DNA of 64,000 nucleotides, taken from the NCBI GenBank assembly GCA_035571835.1, contig DATNBU010000045.1, forward strand, positions 124,001-188,000, given 5' to 3'. Both the position numbers and the translations under genes were made by a program. Source of the stretch: Candidatus Limnocylindrales bacterium. Its GTDB lineage: Bacteria > Desulfobacterota > Binatia > UBA1149 > CAITLU01. Shown piece by piece: positions 25,759 to 34,919 of the stretch (position 1 is its first letter; every line of letters starts with the position of its first letter). The notes below the pieces were generated by a model. The model made no database searches and was not told where the DNA came from. It saw only the letters and a program-made list of their open reading frames with translations.

Positions 25759-27195
25759 CTACATCACGGCGAAGTAGTTCGTTACGGCGAACTCGACGGC
25801 ATCGTCGGTCATTGCCGGCGGCACGTCGTGGTAGCTGCAGTAGCTTCGGATCTGAAGCATCAGGTCGCGCGGATGGCAGCAGCGCATCGGGCGGCCCGTT
25901 GCGACGAAATAGTTCTCGATGAGGCGATCGATTCGCTCCGGCGTGGGATCGATCCCCAGTCCGGGCGCGACGACGCCGCAGATGCGGCGAAACTGATCCG
26001 GCGTCGGATCGGTGACCTCGATCTTGTACGGGAGCCGGCGCAGGAACGCCTCATCGACCAGCTCGCGCGGGATCAGATTGGTCGAGAAAACCACGAGCTG
26101 GTCGAACGCGACCTGGATTTTCTTGCCGGTCGGCAGCTTCTGGAAATCGAAGCGTTTTTCGAGCGGTACGATCCAGCGGTTCAGGAGCTCGGCCACCGGC
26201 ATCGCCTGGCGCCCGAAATCGTCGATGAGCAGCACGCCGCAATTGCTCTTCATCTGCAGCGGCGCCTCGCTCACGTTGCTGACCGGATCGTGACGAAGCT
26301 CGAGCTGATCCATCGTAAGCTCACCGCCGACGACTACGGTCGGGCGACGGATGCGGACCCAGCGTGCGTCTTCGAGCGGCTCGCCGAGCACAGGAGAATC
26401 GTCGTTGGTCACTTCCTGGTGCAGCACGGGATCGAAAAGACGGATGCATACGCCGTCGGCGAGGATCGTGCGCGGAATCCACAGATCGCTTCCGAAGCAG
26501 CGAACGAGCCGTTCGGCGATGCTGGTCTTGCCGTTGCCCGGCGGGCCGTAAAGGAACATCCCGCGGCCGGCGTTGACGGCCGGACCGAGCCTTTCGATCA
26601 TCTCGGGCTGCAGCGTCATGTCGGCGAACGCTTCGCGCAGATGTTCCGCGCCGATGCGCTGGAGAGTCAGACTTTGCGCTGCCACAGACGCAAGGTAGTC
26701 CTCCAGCGGCACCGGCGCTGTCTCGGAATACGTGCACGTCAGCATATAGCGCCGCGCGCGTTCGGCGCCGGCGTCGGTCAGCACGTATTCGTAATCTCCG
26801 GCGGCAGCATTGCGCTTGTACGCGAGGAACAGATCGTTCTTCAGCTGGGAGAGGATCGGCTCGACCATGCGGTACGGCAATCCGGTGGCGTGACCGAGGC
26901 GCCGGCCGCACGATGCGCCGCGAACCAGAAGGAAACGGCAGAGGAGCTCTTCGACGAAGTCGCGCGACAGTCCGGCGTCTTCGAGGCTCGTCGGTTTGCG
27001 CGGCCAGAACCCGGCGACGTCGCTGGTGCGTCTGGCGAGCTGGGCAGCCGCGACTGCACTGAGACCGCCACTGGTGTCCTCGGCGTCGGGCGGCGTCCAC
27101 GCCGGCTGCGTCTCGAGAGGACGCGTGCTCATGCCGGTTACAGATACGGCGGGACTGACGTCGTCCAGAAGTGACGAGAAACGGGCGATGCTCAT
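25759..27195 (-). CDS. AAA+ ATPase with N-terminal winged-helix-like region
   Basis: The protein is 478 residues from the ATG at 27195. Residues about 75-150 look like a winged helix (LSRDFVEELLCRFLL...GLPYRMVEPILSQLKND...YVLTDAGAERARRYM). The AAA+ core has Walker A GPPGNGKTS (217-225), Walker B GVLLIDDFG (320-328) and a sensor strand VVFSTNLIPRELVDEAFLRRLPYKIEV that includes arginine-finger candidates. Similar ATPases are annotated without function. The gene is upstream of the HisKA-REC gene, same strand, 136 bp apart. A 65-codon frame lies 74 bp upstream. Role unknown. Confidence 0.85.
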   Translation of the reverse strand: MSIARFSSLLDDVSPAVSVTGMSTRPLETQPAWTPPDAEDTSGGLSAVAAAQLARRTSDVAGFWPRKPTSLEDAGLSRDFVEELLCRFLLVRGASCGRRLGHATGLPYRMVEPILSQLKNDLFLAYKRNAAAGDYEYVLTDAGAERARRYMLTCTYSETAPVPLEDYLASVAAQSLTLQRIGAEHLREAFADMTLQPEMIERLGPAVNAGRGMFLYGPPGNGKTSIAERLVRCFGSDLWIPRTILADGVCIRLFDPVLHQEVTNDDSPVLGEPLEDARWVRIRRPTVVVGGELTMDQLELRHDPVSNVSEAPLQMKSNCGVLLIDDFGRQAMPVAELLNRWIVPLEKRFDFQKLPTGKKIQVAFDQLVVFSTNLIPRELVDEAFLRRLPYKIEVTDPTPDQFRRICGVVAPGLGIDPTPERIDRLIENYFVATGRPMRCCHPRDLMLQIRSYCSYHDVPPAMTDDAVEFAVTNYFAVM

Positions 27196-27269
27196 TGGCT
27201 TTCCCTGAGTATGGAGCGAGTTTTCGTGGGATACGTCCGCGAATACCGCGAGACGCATCCATCGAACGC

Positions 27270-27467
27270 TCAGTCGCGCATTTTCAGAATCCGGCAGACG
27301 CTGCGTGCGACGCCGGTGCGACCGGGCGGCAGCGCCACCAGATCTCCGTCCCGCTGCGTCTCGGCGGCGGGAAGGCTTGCGCGACCTGGCGGTAATGCGA
27401 GGACCAGCTCGCCTTCGCTGTGAGAATCAAAATCGAAAGTATGGTCGAAACTGCGGCTCGACTGCAT
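27270..27467 (-). CDS. Possible small protein with internal repeat
   Basis: This 65-codon frame begins with an ATG (27467) and GGGGA about 7 bases upstream. It contains two copies of an LV-LPPGR unit (GELVLALPPGR and GDLVALPPGR), and its third codon positions are mostly G or C. It lies on the same strand and 74 bp upstream of the AAA+ ATPase. The rest of the 27196-27737 gap shows nothing coding. It could be a chance frame; only the internal repeat and position favour it. Confidence 0.35.
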   Translation of the reverse strand: MQSSRSFDHTFDFDSHSEGELVLALPPGRASLPAAETQRDGDLVALPPGRTGVARSVCRILKMRD

Positions 27468-27676
27468 GACCGATTCCCCGTTGGTACGCCGCTTTCGGAC
27501 TGCTTGCGCCCGGATGGCGCACGTTTCGGCAGGCCGGATGGACGGCGGCGACCGGCGCGCATCCTATTGAACGCTCCCCCGAAGGGATATGGGGAAATTC
27601 CCGCGTGAGGGCCCGGGAAGTCCCCGCAAGCCCCGGGCTCCGATCGGCAAGCCGCAGGGACAGCCCGGGTAGCAGC

Positions 27677-27704
27677 GACCGCCGCACCACGGATAGCGGC
27701 GGTC
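27677..27704 (-). terminator. Hairpin downstream of the FixJ-like gene
   Basis: GACCGCCGC (27677-27685) and GCGGCGGTC (27696-27704), a perfect 9-bp stem with a 10-base loop, 34 bp past the regulator stop. There is no T-run. A second complementary pair, CCCGGGCT/AGCCCGGG, lies just beyond it. Confidence 0.5.
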
Positions 27705-27737
27705 GATCCGGGAAAATTCGCAGAGGCGGCGGGAATA

Positions 27738-28403
27738 TCAGGTCTGGCGCGCCGGCCCTGCAGAGGCGGGGTCGCAAAGCCCGGCAAGGATCGCGAGCTT
27801 GACGAGATCCGGTACCGACGTCGCACCGAGTTTGCTCATGACGTGCGAGCGATGTTCCTCGACGGTCTTCTCGGAAAGGCCGAGCTCCATCGCGACCACT
27901 TTGTTCGCCTTGCCGTCGACGACCGCCAGAAGCACCTGCCGCTCGCGCGGAGACAGCTTCGCGACGAGTGAACGAACAGCGGCGACGCGCGCGTCGCGTC
28001 CCTTTTCCACGCGCGAGGTCCGAAGCGCACTTTGCACGGTATCGATCAGGGCCTGGGCCGAAAACGGCTTTGGAAGAAAGTCGTGCGCGCCGAGCTTCAT
28101 GGCTTCGATCGCGACCGGAACCTCGTCGACTCCGGAGATGAAGATGACCGGCGGCGTGACGCCGTGATCGCGCATGCGGCGGACCAGCTCGATGCCGCTC
28201 ATTCCGACGAGCCGGATGTCGACGACGAGTGCGTCGATTTTTTGGGCGTCTAAAGCGGCCAGGAGGGCAGCCGGACCTTCCCATCCGATGCACTCGATAC
28301 CAACAGAATCGAGAGCTCTCTGGACGAGAACTCGAATTCCTTCGTGGTCGTCCACGACGTGGACAACGCCTGGACTGGAGACCGTGTCTTCCATTGCGGA
28401 CAT
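27738..28403 (-). CDS. FixJ/NarL-type response regulator
   Basis: The protein is 221 residues from the ATG at 28403; ATG at 28394 is the alternative. The receiver domain (about 12-125) has VHVVDDHEG, the phospho-acceptor Asp62 in LVVDIRLVGMSG and Lys112 in LPKPFS. The LuxR helix-turn-helix (about 150-212) reads LSPRERQVLLAVVDGKANKVVAMELGLSEKTVEEHR, close to FixJ/TodT. It is divergent from sbcD. The nearest partner candidate is the HisKA-REC protein encoded at 24768-25622, which lacks its own ATPase domain. Confidence 0.92.
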   Translation of the reverse strand: MSAMEDTVSSPGVVHVVDDHEGIRVLVQRALDSVGIECIGWEGPAALLAALDAQKIDALVVDIRLVGMSGIELVRRMRDHGVTPPVIFISGVDEVPVAIEAMKLGAHDFLPKPFSAQALIDTVQSALRTSRVEKGRDARVAAVRSLVAKLSPRERQVLLAVVDGKANKVVAMELGLSEKTVEEHRSHVMSKLGATSVPDLVKLAILAGLCDPASAGPARQT

Positions 28404-28671
28404 CCTGGATCCCGCCACTGCTCGATCGAAACGGTCCCGGCCAGGAGACACGAGCGGTGCTTGCGTTCGGTTGATCAATCCCCGCTGCAGACAATTCCAT
28501 TCGCGGACAAAAACGACAAGCCAATTCGCGCACCGCCGGGGCGATTGCTTCGCATTGCTGTGGCCTTGCGGCAGCGCGACGACGCGACGCAGCGCACGGG
28601 GCTGTGCGAACTGCGGGTCGTTATGCCGCGGATGATCTTGCCCGACCCCCGCACGTCGATACAAACGTCGC

Positions 28672-29817
28672 GTGCGCTTTCTTCACTCTGCCGACTGGCA
28701 TCTCGGGCGAAGCTTCCTTGGCCTGTCGCTGATCGACGATCAGGCGCACGTGCTCGAGCAGCTCACTCGCGTGGCCGTGGAAAGCAAAGTCGACGCGGTG
28801 CTGCTGGCCGGTGACATCTACGATCGCTCCGCGCCGTCTTCCGATGCCGTCAGCCTGCTCGACGAGACGCTGACGCGCCTCGTGCTCGAGCACGGCATCG
28901 CCGTGATCGTGATCGCCGGCAATCATGACAGCGGCGAGCGTCTGGCGTTCGGGTCGCGCCTTCTGTCGGGTCGCGGACTGCACGTGGCGGGACTTGCACC
29001 GTGCGTGGTTACGCTCGACGACGAGCACGGTCCTGTCGACATCGTTGCGATCCCTTTCTGCGAGCCGTCGGCGGCGGCCGGACGCTCGGGCGACGACGCG
29101 ATCGCCGACCACGATGCGGCGCTTCGCGCCGAGATTTCGTGGGCCTCGAGGCTGCCGTTCCGCGGCAACGGCGGCGCCGGCCGGCGCAAGGTGGCGCTCG
29201 CACACGCGTTCGTGGCCGGCGGCCATGCCAGCGAATCGGAGCGACCGCTGGTGCTCGGCAACGCCGCGCTGGTTCGATCCGACTGCTTCGATTCTTTCGC
29301 GTACGCAGCGCTCGGACACCTGCACAGGCCGCAGCCGGTCGGTCGTCGCGAATGTCGCTACAGCGGCTCGCTGCTGAAGTATTCATTCGACGAAGCGGCC
29401 CATCGAAAGACCATCTCGCTCGTCACCATCGGTGCCGCCGGCGCGTGCGACGTCGAGGAGGTAAGCCTTTCGGCACGTCGCGACGTGCGCGTTCTCGAAG
29501 GCACGCTCGACGAGATCCGGCGCGCGGCGGCGACGGACAGCTCGCGCGACGACTACGTGATGGTCCGCCTGAGCGACCGCGGCGCCGTGCTCGATTCGAT
29601 CGGCAAGCTGAGGGCGATCTATCCGAACTGCCTGCGCGTCGATCACGCCGCATTCTTCCGCACCGAGCCCGGCGCCAGGCAGGCGGTCGATCTTCGCCGG
29701 CAGGACGAAGAAGAAATGTTCGAGGCGTTCTTCCTCGAGGTGACCGGTGAGCGCGCCAGCGAACAGGAGCAGCGCGCATTCTGCGATGCGCTCGCCGCGG
29801 TCCGGCGGTCGTCCTGA
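28672..29817 (+). CDS. sbcD: Nuclease SbcCD subunit D
   Basis: Metallophosphoesterase (Mre11-type) nuclease that with SbcC cuts hairpins and blocked DNA ends. The protein has 381 residues from a GTG. The metal-binding motifs are in order: HSADWHLGRSF (5-15), LLAGDIYDRSAP, VIAGNHDSGERL, ALAHAFVAGG and ALGHLHRPQ, followed by the DNA-contacting YSGSLLKYSFDE. The TGA overlaps the sbcC ATG by one base. Confidence 0.96.
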   Translation: MRFLHSADWHLGRSFLGLSLIDDQAHVLEQLTRVAVESKVDAVLLAGDIYDRSAPSSDAVSLLDETLTRLVLEHGIAVIVIAGNHDSGERLAFGSRLLSGRGLHVAGLAPCVVTLDDEHGPVDIVAIPFCEPSAAAGRSGDDAIADHDAALRAEISWASRLPFRGNGGAGRRKVALAHAFVAGGHASESERPLVLGNAALVRSDCFDSFAYAALGHLHRPQPVGRRECRYSGSLLKYSFDEAAHRKTISLVTIGAAGACDVEEVSLSARRDVRVLEGTLDEIRRAAATDSSRDDYVMVRLSDRGAVLDSIGKLRAIYPNCLRVDHAAFFRTEPGARQAVDLRRQDEEEMFEAFFLEVTGERASEQEQRAFCDALAAVRRSS

Positions 29818-32800
29818 TGCGCCCGCTTCGTCTTACGATGCAGGCCTTCGGTCCGTACGCCGAACAGGTCGAGCTCGACTTCCGGCGGCTCGAGAACCGC
29901 TCGCTGCTGCTGATTCACGGCCCGACCGGTTCCGGAAAGACGACGATTCTCGACGCGATGTGCTTCGCGCTGTTCGGCGAAGCCGCCGGTACCGATCGCA
30001 AAGGCAGGGATGTCCGGAGCCATTTCGTCGACGCGCCGGTCGCTACCGAGGTCACGCTCGAGTTCTCGCTCGGTGACGCCTTGTGGCGCGTCCGCCGCAT
30101 CGCGGAACAGATGCGCGAGGGCGGTGCCAGAACGTCGAAGCCCGGCCAGGCCGCACTCCAGCGCCTTCTGCCCGACGGCGAAGTCGAGCTTCGGGCTTCG
30201 AAGATCCGCGACGTCGACGCAGCCATCCGTGAGCTGCTCGGTTTCGAGGTCGAACAGTTCCGCCAGGTCGTCATGCTTCCGCAAGGCGACTTCCGGCGCC
30301 TGCTGGTCTCCGATTCGAAGGATCGCGAAAAAATTCTCGAGCGACTCTTCGAAGCGGAGCGCTATCGCCGCATCGAAACCGAGCTCAAGCGCGCCGGAGC
30401 CGTGCTCGAAGCCGAGGCTGCCGAAGGCCGCATCCGAATCGAGGAGCTGCTGCGCGTGTGCGAAGCCGCGAACATCGACGAGGCGCGCGCGCGACTCGCC
30501 GATTGTGAGGCGCGCAAAGCGGCGAACGACGAGCAGGGTCTGGTCCTCCGCTGCCAGCACGAAGCGGCCATCGCAGCGCTGGCCGAAGCGGAAAAGGGCG
30601 TGGCTGCGTGGAACGAGCACGACGCGGCAAAACTCGCGCTCGTGACGCTCGAGAACGAATCGACGGCGTTCGGCCGCAAACGCGAGGAGCTCGCCGCTGC
30701 CCGCCGGGCACAGCAGGTCGAGCCGCTTCTGGAACGGCTGACCAACGCCGCCGCGTCGCTCGACAAGGAACGGCGCCGCGTCACGGAGGCGCAGGGCGCG
30801 CACGGCAACGCGGTGCGCGCGTTCGAGGCGGCGTCGGCGGTCCTCGATCGCGAGAACGCGCGAAGCGAGCAGCGCGAACGACTCGCGGCACGCGTGCAGC
30901 GTCTGGAGCAGGCGAAGAACACCTCGGGCAGGCTTGCCGATTCGCGGCGCCAGATCGCCGGTTGCGACGCGGAGATAGCGGCCGCGGCCGCGGCGAGCAC
31001 TGCAGCCGCCCGCGACATCGAGCAGTCGCAAGTCTCCATCGATGCGGCCGACGCCGGGATCGCCGCGCTCGAGCCGCTGGTTCGCGAGCTCGAGAAACGC
31101 AGAAGCGCCGTGGGCGAACGGACGCGCGTGCTCGGCGTAGTACACGACATCGAGCGCACGCGCTCGCAGCTTTTTCAGCAGACGATCGCCGCCGGCGGCG
31201 CGAAGAAGCGCGTCGACGAAGCCGAACAGGACGTCGCGACGTGCGCAGCCGCGGAAGTCGACGTCCTGCGGCGCTGGTTCGACGGCCAGGCCTCCGTCCT
31301 TGCCGCGCGCCTCGAGCACGGCGCGCCGTGCCCGGTTTGCGGATCGACCGAGCATCCCACGCCGGCCGCATCCGATGGCGAGGTGCCGCTCGAAGCCGAC
31401 GTGCATGCTGTGCGGGCCCGAATCGGGGCCGCACGCGTGCTGCTCGAGAGCCGCCGCCGCGAGCTCGACAGCGACACGGCGAAAGAGGCCGACCATCGCA
31501 GCAGGATTGCGGTCCTCGAAGGATCGCTCGGCGACGAAGCCTCGCTGACCGGCGAGGCCGCAGCGCGGGCGCTCGCCGAAGCGGAGCAGCGTCTGATCGA
31601 AGCGGGCAAGGCGCACGCGCGCAAGTTCGACCTCGAAACCGAAAAGCGCGCGCACGCGAGTACGATCGAAGCGGCCAGGCAGGCGCTGGCCGCCGCAGAG
31701 ACGCGGACGGCCGCAGCCAGAGAAAAGCTCGCCAGCGAAGCGGCGCGCGTCGCCGAGCTCGAACGGTCCATCCCGGAAGAAGCCATCGGCAGGGACGTCG
31801 CTGCGCTGTTCGACGAGGCCGTGCGCGACGAGACGAATGCGCGGCGTGCGTTCGACGATGCACGGACCGGACATGCCACGGCACTGCAGGCCCGCACCTC
31901 GGCGGAAGCGTCGTTGCGGTCGGCCGAAGCACGCGTGCGCGATGCCGACGAGGCTGCCGCGTCGGCTGGCAGCGATTTCGACAGCGCGCTTGCGACGAGC
32001 GGCTTTGCAGGCCGCGACGCGCTCGACGTCGCCAGGCGCGCGGCCGGCGCGATCGAAGCCCTGGAAGCCGCGCTTCGGCGTTTCGACGCTACGCTTGCCG
32101 CCGCAAAAATCCGCGCAGAGCGCGCTGCTGCGGCAGCGGGCGGTCGTGAAAAGCCCGATCTGGCCGCGTGTCAGCAAAGCGCTGCGGCTGCACGCGCAGC
32201 GCTCGACCGGAACCTCGACGAGAATGGGCGTCTCGGCGAAGCGCTCGCATCGATCCGTCGCAGCGTGAACGCGCTCGGTGAGATCGCGGCGATCGTCGAG
32301 GCCGCGGAGCGTCGTTTCCTGTCGGTCGGACGCGTCGCGGCGATCGCCGACGGACGAAACGAGGCCGGCATATCGCTCGCGCGCTTCGCGCTCGGCTCGC
32401 TGCTCGACGACGTGCTTGCGGCAGCAACCGAACGCCTTGCCCGCATGAGCCAGAACCGCTTCGCGCTCGTGCGCGCCGGAGATCGCCGCGACCGCCGCCG
32501 CAGCGGCGGGCTCGACCTCGAGGTCTTCGACTCGCACACCGGTGTCGCCCGTCCGGCGGCAACGCTGTCCGGCGGCGAGGGCTTCCTCGCATCGCTGGCG
32601 CTCGCGCTCGGGCTTGCCGATATCGTCCAGGCCCATGCCGGCGGGATCCGTCTCGATACGATGTTCATCGACGAGGGCTTCGGGACGCTCGATCCCGAGG
32701 CGCTCGACCTCGCGATGCGGACCCTCGAAGACCTGCAGGCCGGCGGGCGTCTGGTAGGCATCATCTCGCACGTGCCGGAACTGATGGAGAGGGTGGGCGC

Positions 32801-32855
32801 CAGGCTCGAAGTCAGCGCCGGGCGTCGCGGCAGCACGGCCCGTTTCGTATGCTGA
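29817..32855 (+). CDS. sbcC: Nuclease SbcCD subunit C
   Basis: SMC-like ATPase (Rad50 type) that drives SbcD. The protein has 1012 residues: N-terminal Walker A GPTGSGKTT (35-43), a Q-loop region QVVMLPQGDFRRLL, and two Ala/Glu/Arg-rich coiled-coil arms around the zinc hook CPVC (505-508). The signature motif LSGGEGFLASLALALGL begins near 917 and Walker B FIDEGFGTLDPE near 951. It is coupled to sbcD by a TGATG junction. Confidence 0.97.
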   Translation: MRPLRLTMQAFGPYAEQVELDFRRLENRSLLLIHGPTGSGKTTILDAMCFALFGEAAGTDRKGRDVRSHFVDAPVATEVTLEFSLGDALWRVRRIAEQMREGGARTSKPGQAALQRLLPDGEVELRASKIRDVDAAIRELLGFEVEQFRQVVMLPQGDFRRLLVSDSKDREKILERLFEAERYRRIETELKRAGAVLEAEAAEGRIRIEELLRVCEAANIDEARARLADCEARKAANDEQGLVLRCQHEAAIAALAEAEKGVAAWNEHDAAKLALVTLENESTAFGRKREELAAARRAQQVEPLLERLTNAAASLDKERRRVTEAQGAHGNAVRAFEAASAVLDRENARSEQRERLAARVQRLEQAKNTSGRLADSRRQIAGCDAEIAAAAAASTAAARDIEQSQVSIDAADAGIAALEPLVRELEKRRSAVGERTRVLGVVHDIERTRSQLFQQTIAAGGAKKRVDEAEQDVATCAAAEVDVLRRWFDGQASVLAARLEHGAPCPVCGSTEHPTPAASDGEVPLEADVHAVRARIGAARVLLESRRRELDSDTAKEADHRSRIAVLEGSLGDEASLTGEAAARALAEAEQRLIEAGKAHARKFDLETEKRAHASTIEAARQALAAAETRTAAAREKLASEAARVAELERSIPEEAIGRDVAALFDEAVRDETNARRAFDDARTGHATALQARTSAEASLRSAEARVRDADEAAASAGSDFDSALATSGFAGRDALDVARRAAGAIEALEAALRRFDATLAAAKIRAERAAAAAGGREKPDLAACQQSAAAARAALDRNLDENGRLGEALASIRRSVNALGEIAAIVEAAERRFLSVGRVAAIADGRNEAGISLARFALGSLLDDVLAAATERLARMSQNRFALVRAGDRRDRRRSGGLDLEVFDSHTGVARPAATLSGGEGFLASLALALGLADIVQAHAGGIRLDTMFIDEGFGTLDPEALDLAMRTLEDLQAGGRLVGIISHVPELMERVGARLEVSAGRRGSTARFVC

Positions 32856-32886
32856 CGGCCCGGCGGGCGGCGCCGGCACCACGGCG

Positions 32887-34836
32887 ATGAAAGCTTTGCT
32901 CACGTTTCCACTCGGCGGCCGAAGGTTCACGCAGCTCTTCGTCGCAGCGCTGATTGCCGGGCTGGCGATCGCCTACGCGAACGGCTTCGGGATCGGCTTC
33001 TATTTCGACGACAGTTACGGGATCCAGGAAAACCCGGCGGTCCGAAGTCTCGCGAACATCCCGCGCTTCTTTTCGGATCCGTTCACGCTGACCACGGTGC
33101 GCGAGAACGTCGACATCCGCCCGGTTCTGGTCACGACGTTTGCAGTCAACTACGCGATCTCGGGAAACAACCCGTGGAGCTATCACGCGTTCAACCTGAT
33201 CGTGCACCTGCTCACCGCGCTGATGGTGTTCGTGCTGGTGCGCGACCACATCTGGTGGCCGGCTTCGCGCCGCGGGCCGGACGGAGGCGCGCGTCTGCCG
33301 GCGGCCGCTGCTGCACTGTTCTTCGCGCTCGCGCCCATCAACAACCAGGCGCTGAATTACATGTGGGCGCGTTCGGCGCTGCTGTGCACGGCGTTCTACG
33401 TCGCGGCGTTCCTTGCAATCATGAACCGGCGCGTCTTCGCCGCAGTGCTTCTCCATGTGCTTGCGCTGCTGACCAAGGCCATCGCACTTACGCTTCCGGC
33501 TGTCTTCGTCGCGTACGACTTTCTCTATCGCGACCGAAAGCGGCACCCGACGCTGCGCGCGTGGCTCAGGGACTGGAAGGAGCTGATTCCGCCGGTTGCG
33601 CCGCTGGCCGCGATCAACGTCGTCTACCTTTTCTTCCGTTCGAGGATGCTTCCCGACTGGGCCAACGATGCGCTGCACGAGCCGTGGGTCACCCCGTGGA
33701 TCTGGTTCATCAGCCAGTGGTCGGCGCTGCTGCACTACGTGCGAATCTTCTTCCTGCCGTACGGTCTGTCGGTGGACACGGATTTTCCGTACACGATGCA
33801 CGTTGCCGAACTGCGGGCATGGGGATCGCTGATCGTGATCCTCGCGTGGGTCGGGCTCGCGCTGCGCTACTCGAAGAGATACCCGCACGTCGCGTTCGCC
33901 ACATGCTGGTTCTTCATCACGCTTGCGACCGAGTCCACGTTTACGCCGCTTTCCGAAGTCGTCAATGACCACCGGCCGTATCTCGCTTCGGCGCTCGGCC
34001 TGAGCGTGCTCGCGGCGTGGCTGGTTGATAGCGCGGCAAGGCTTACCGCGAGGATGACGGGTGGAAACCGGCGCGTCGTGTTTGCGGCCATCGTTGCGGT
34101 GCTCTGCGTCGGTGCGGCGGCGCTGGGCCATCGCCGGACATGGCAGTGGTCCGACGAGCTGCGCCTGTGGGAGTCGACCGTCGCGGCGAGCCCGAACAAC
34201 GGGCGCGCGTGGATGAACGCCGGGCTGGCGTCGATGAATCGCGGCAATCTCAAGGAAGCCAAGCGGCGCTTCGAGAAAGCCCGTGAGCTGATGCCCACGT
34301 ATCCGTACCTGCACATGAACCTGAGCACGCTCGCGATCGCGGAAAAGCGCCCGAAGGACGCCGTCGAATCGGCGCGCCAGGCCGTACGATTCGCACCAAA
34401 GCTTGCGCGCACGCATTTCTATCTCGGCGTCGCGCTCGACGAGCAGGAAAACTACGCCGAATCCGTGCAGGAGTTCCGGCGCGCGATCGAGCTCGATCCG
34501 AACGATTACAAGGCGCGCCAGCTTCTGGAAAAAGCCACGTCGCTGCTCGCGGCGCAGGATGCCGCCAAGGCCGAAGCCGCGATGATGTCCGAGGGCCTGC
34601 GCCTGCTCGACGTCGATCACGACAGCGCCCGTGCGATCGCCGTGTTCCGCTCGCTGCTCGAACGCAATCCGGAGCACTACGGCGCGACGTTCCAGCTCGC
34701 CCGCGCGCTGGATACGGCCGGCAAGCAGGCCGAAGCGCGGCCAGTGTGGGAAAAAATGCTTACGCTCGCGCAGCAGGCGAAGGATACGCAGACCGAGACG
34801 AAGGTGCGCGAGCGGCTGGCGAAGAAGGCGACCTGA
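32887..34836 (+). CDS. TMTC-like membrane protein with C-terminal TPR repeats
   Basis: The protein has 649 residues. The first about 430 are multi-pass membrane, beginning with a loop carrying Asp41-Asp42 (GFYFDDSYGIQENPAVRS) and later RPVLVTTFAVNY and FNLIVHLLTALMVF, the layout of TMTC/PMT-type polyprenyl-mannose transferases. The region after HRRTWQWSDELRLWESTVAASPNN contains at least four TPR units up to the end (ARTHFYLGVALDEQENYAESVQEF). Eukaryotic TMTCs O-mannosylate secreted proteins. A similar surface glycosylation role is inference. Confidence 0.8.
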   Translation: MKALLTFPLGGRRFTQLFVAALIAGLAIAYANGFGIGFYFDDSYGIQENPAVRSLANIPRFFSDPFTLTTVRENVDIRPVLVTTFAVNYAISGNNPWSYHAFNLIVHLLTALMVFVLVRDHIWWPASRRGPDGGARLPAAAAALFFALAPINNQALNYMWARSALLCTAFYVAAFLAIMNRRVFAAVLLHVLALLTKAIALTLPAVFVAYDFLYRDRKRHPTLRAWLRDWKELIPPVAPLAAINVVYLFFRSRMLPDWANDALHEPWVTPWIWFISQWSALLHYVRIFFLPYGLSVDTDFPYTMHVAELRAWGSLIVILAWVGLALRYSKRYPHVAFATCWFFITLATESTFTPLSEVVNDHRPYLASALGLSVLAAWLVDSAARLTARMTGGNRRVVFAAIVAVLCVGAAALGHRRTWQWSDELRLWESTVAASPNNGRAWMNAGLASMNRGNLKEAKRRFEKARELMPTYPYLHMNLSTLAIAEKRPKDAVESARQAVRFAPKLARTHFYLGVALDEQENYAESVQEFRRAIELDPNDYKARQLLEKATSLLAAQDAAKAEAAMMSEGLRLLDVDHDSARAIAVFRSLLERNPEHYGATFQLARALDTAGKQAEARPVWEKMLTLAQQAKDTQTETKVRERLAKKAT

Positions 34837-34919
34837 GCGCTGCTCCGGTTGCAGCCACGATCGCAAAGCACGCCCATGCAATGCTGAGAAAGCGTGCGGC
34901 CGTCTCGCGCAGCAGCATT

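Noticed and set aside
29643-32930. Very long open frame antisense to sbcC
   Set aside because: It mirrors a clear sbcC gene. The antisense product has no recognisable domain and is Arg/Ala-rich as expected from GC-rich complement.
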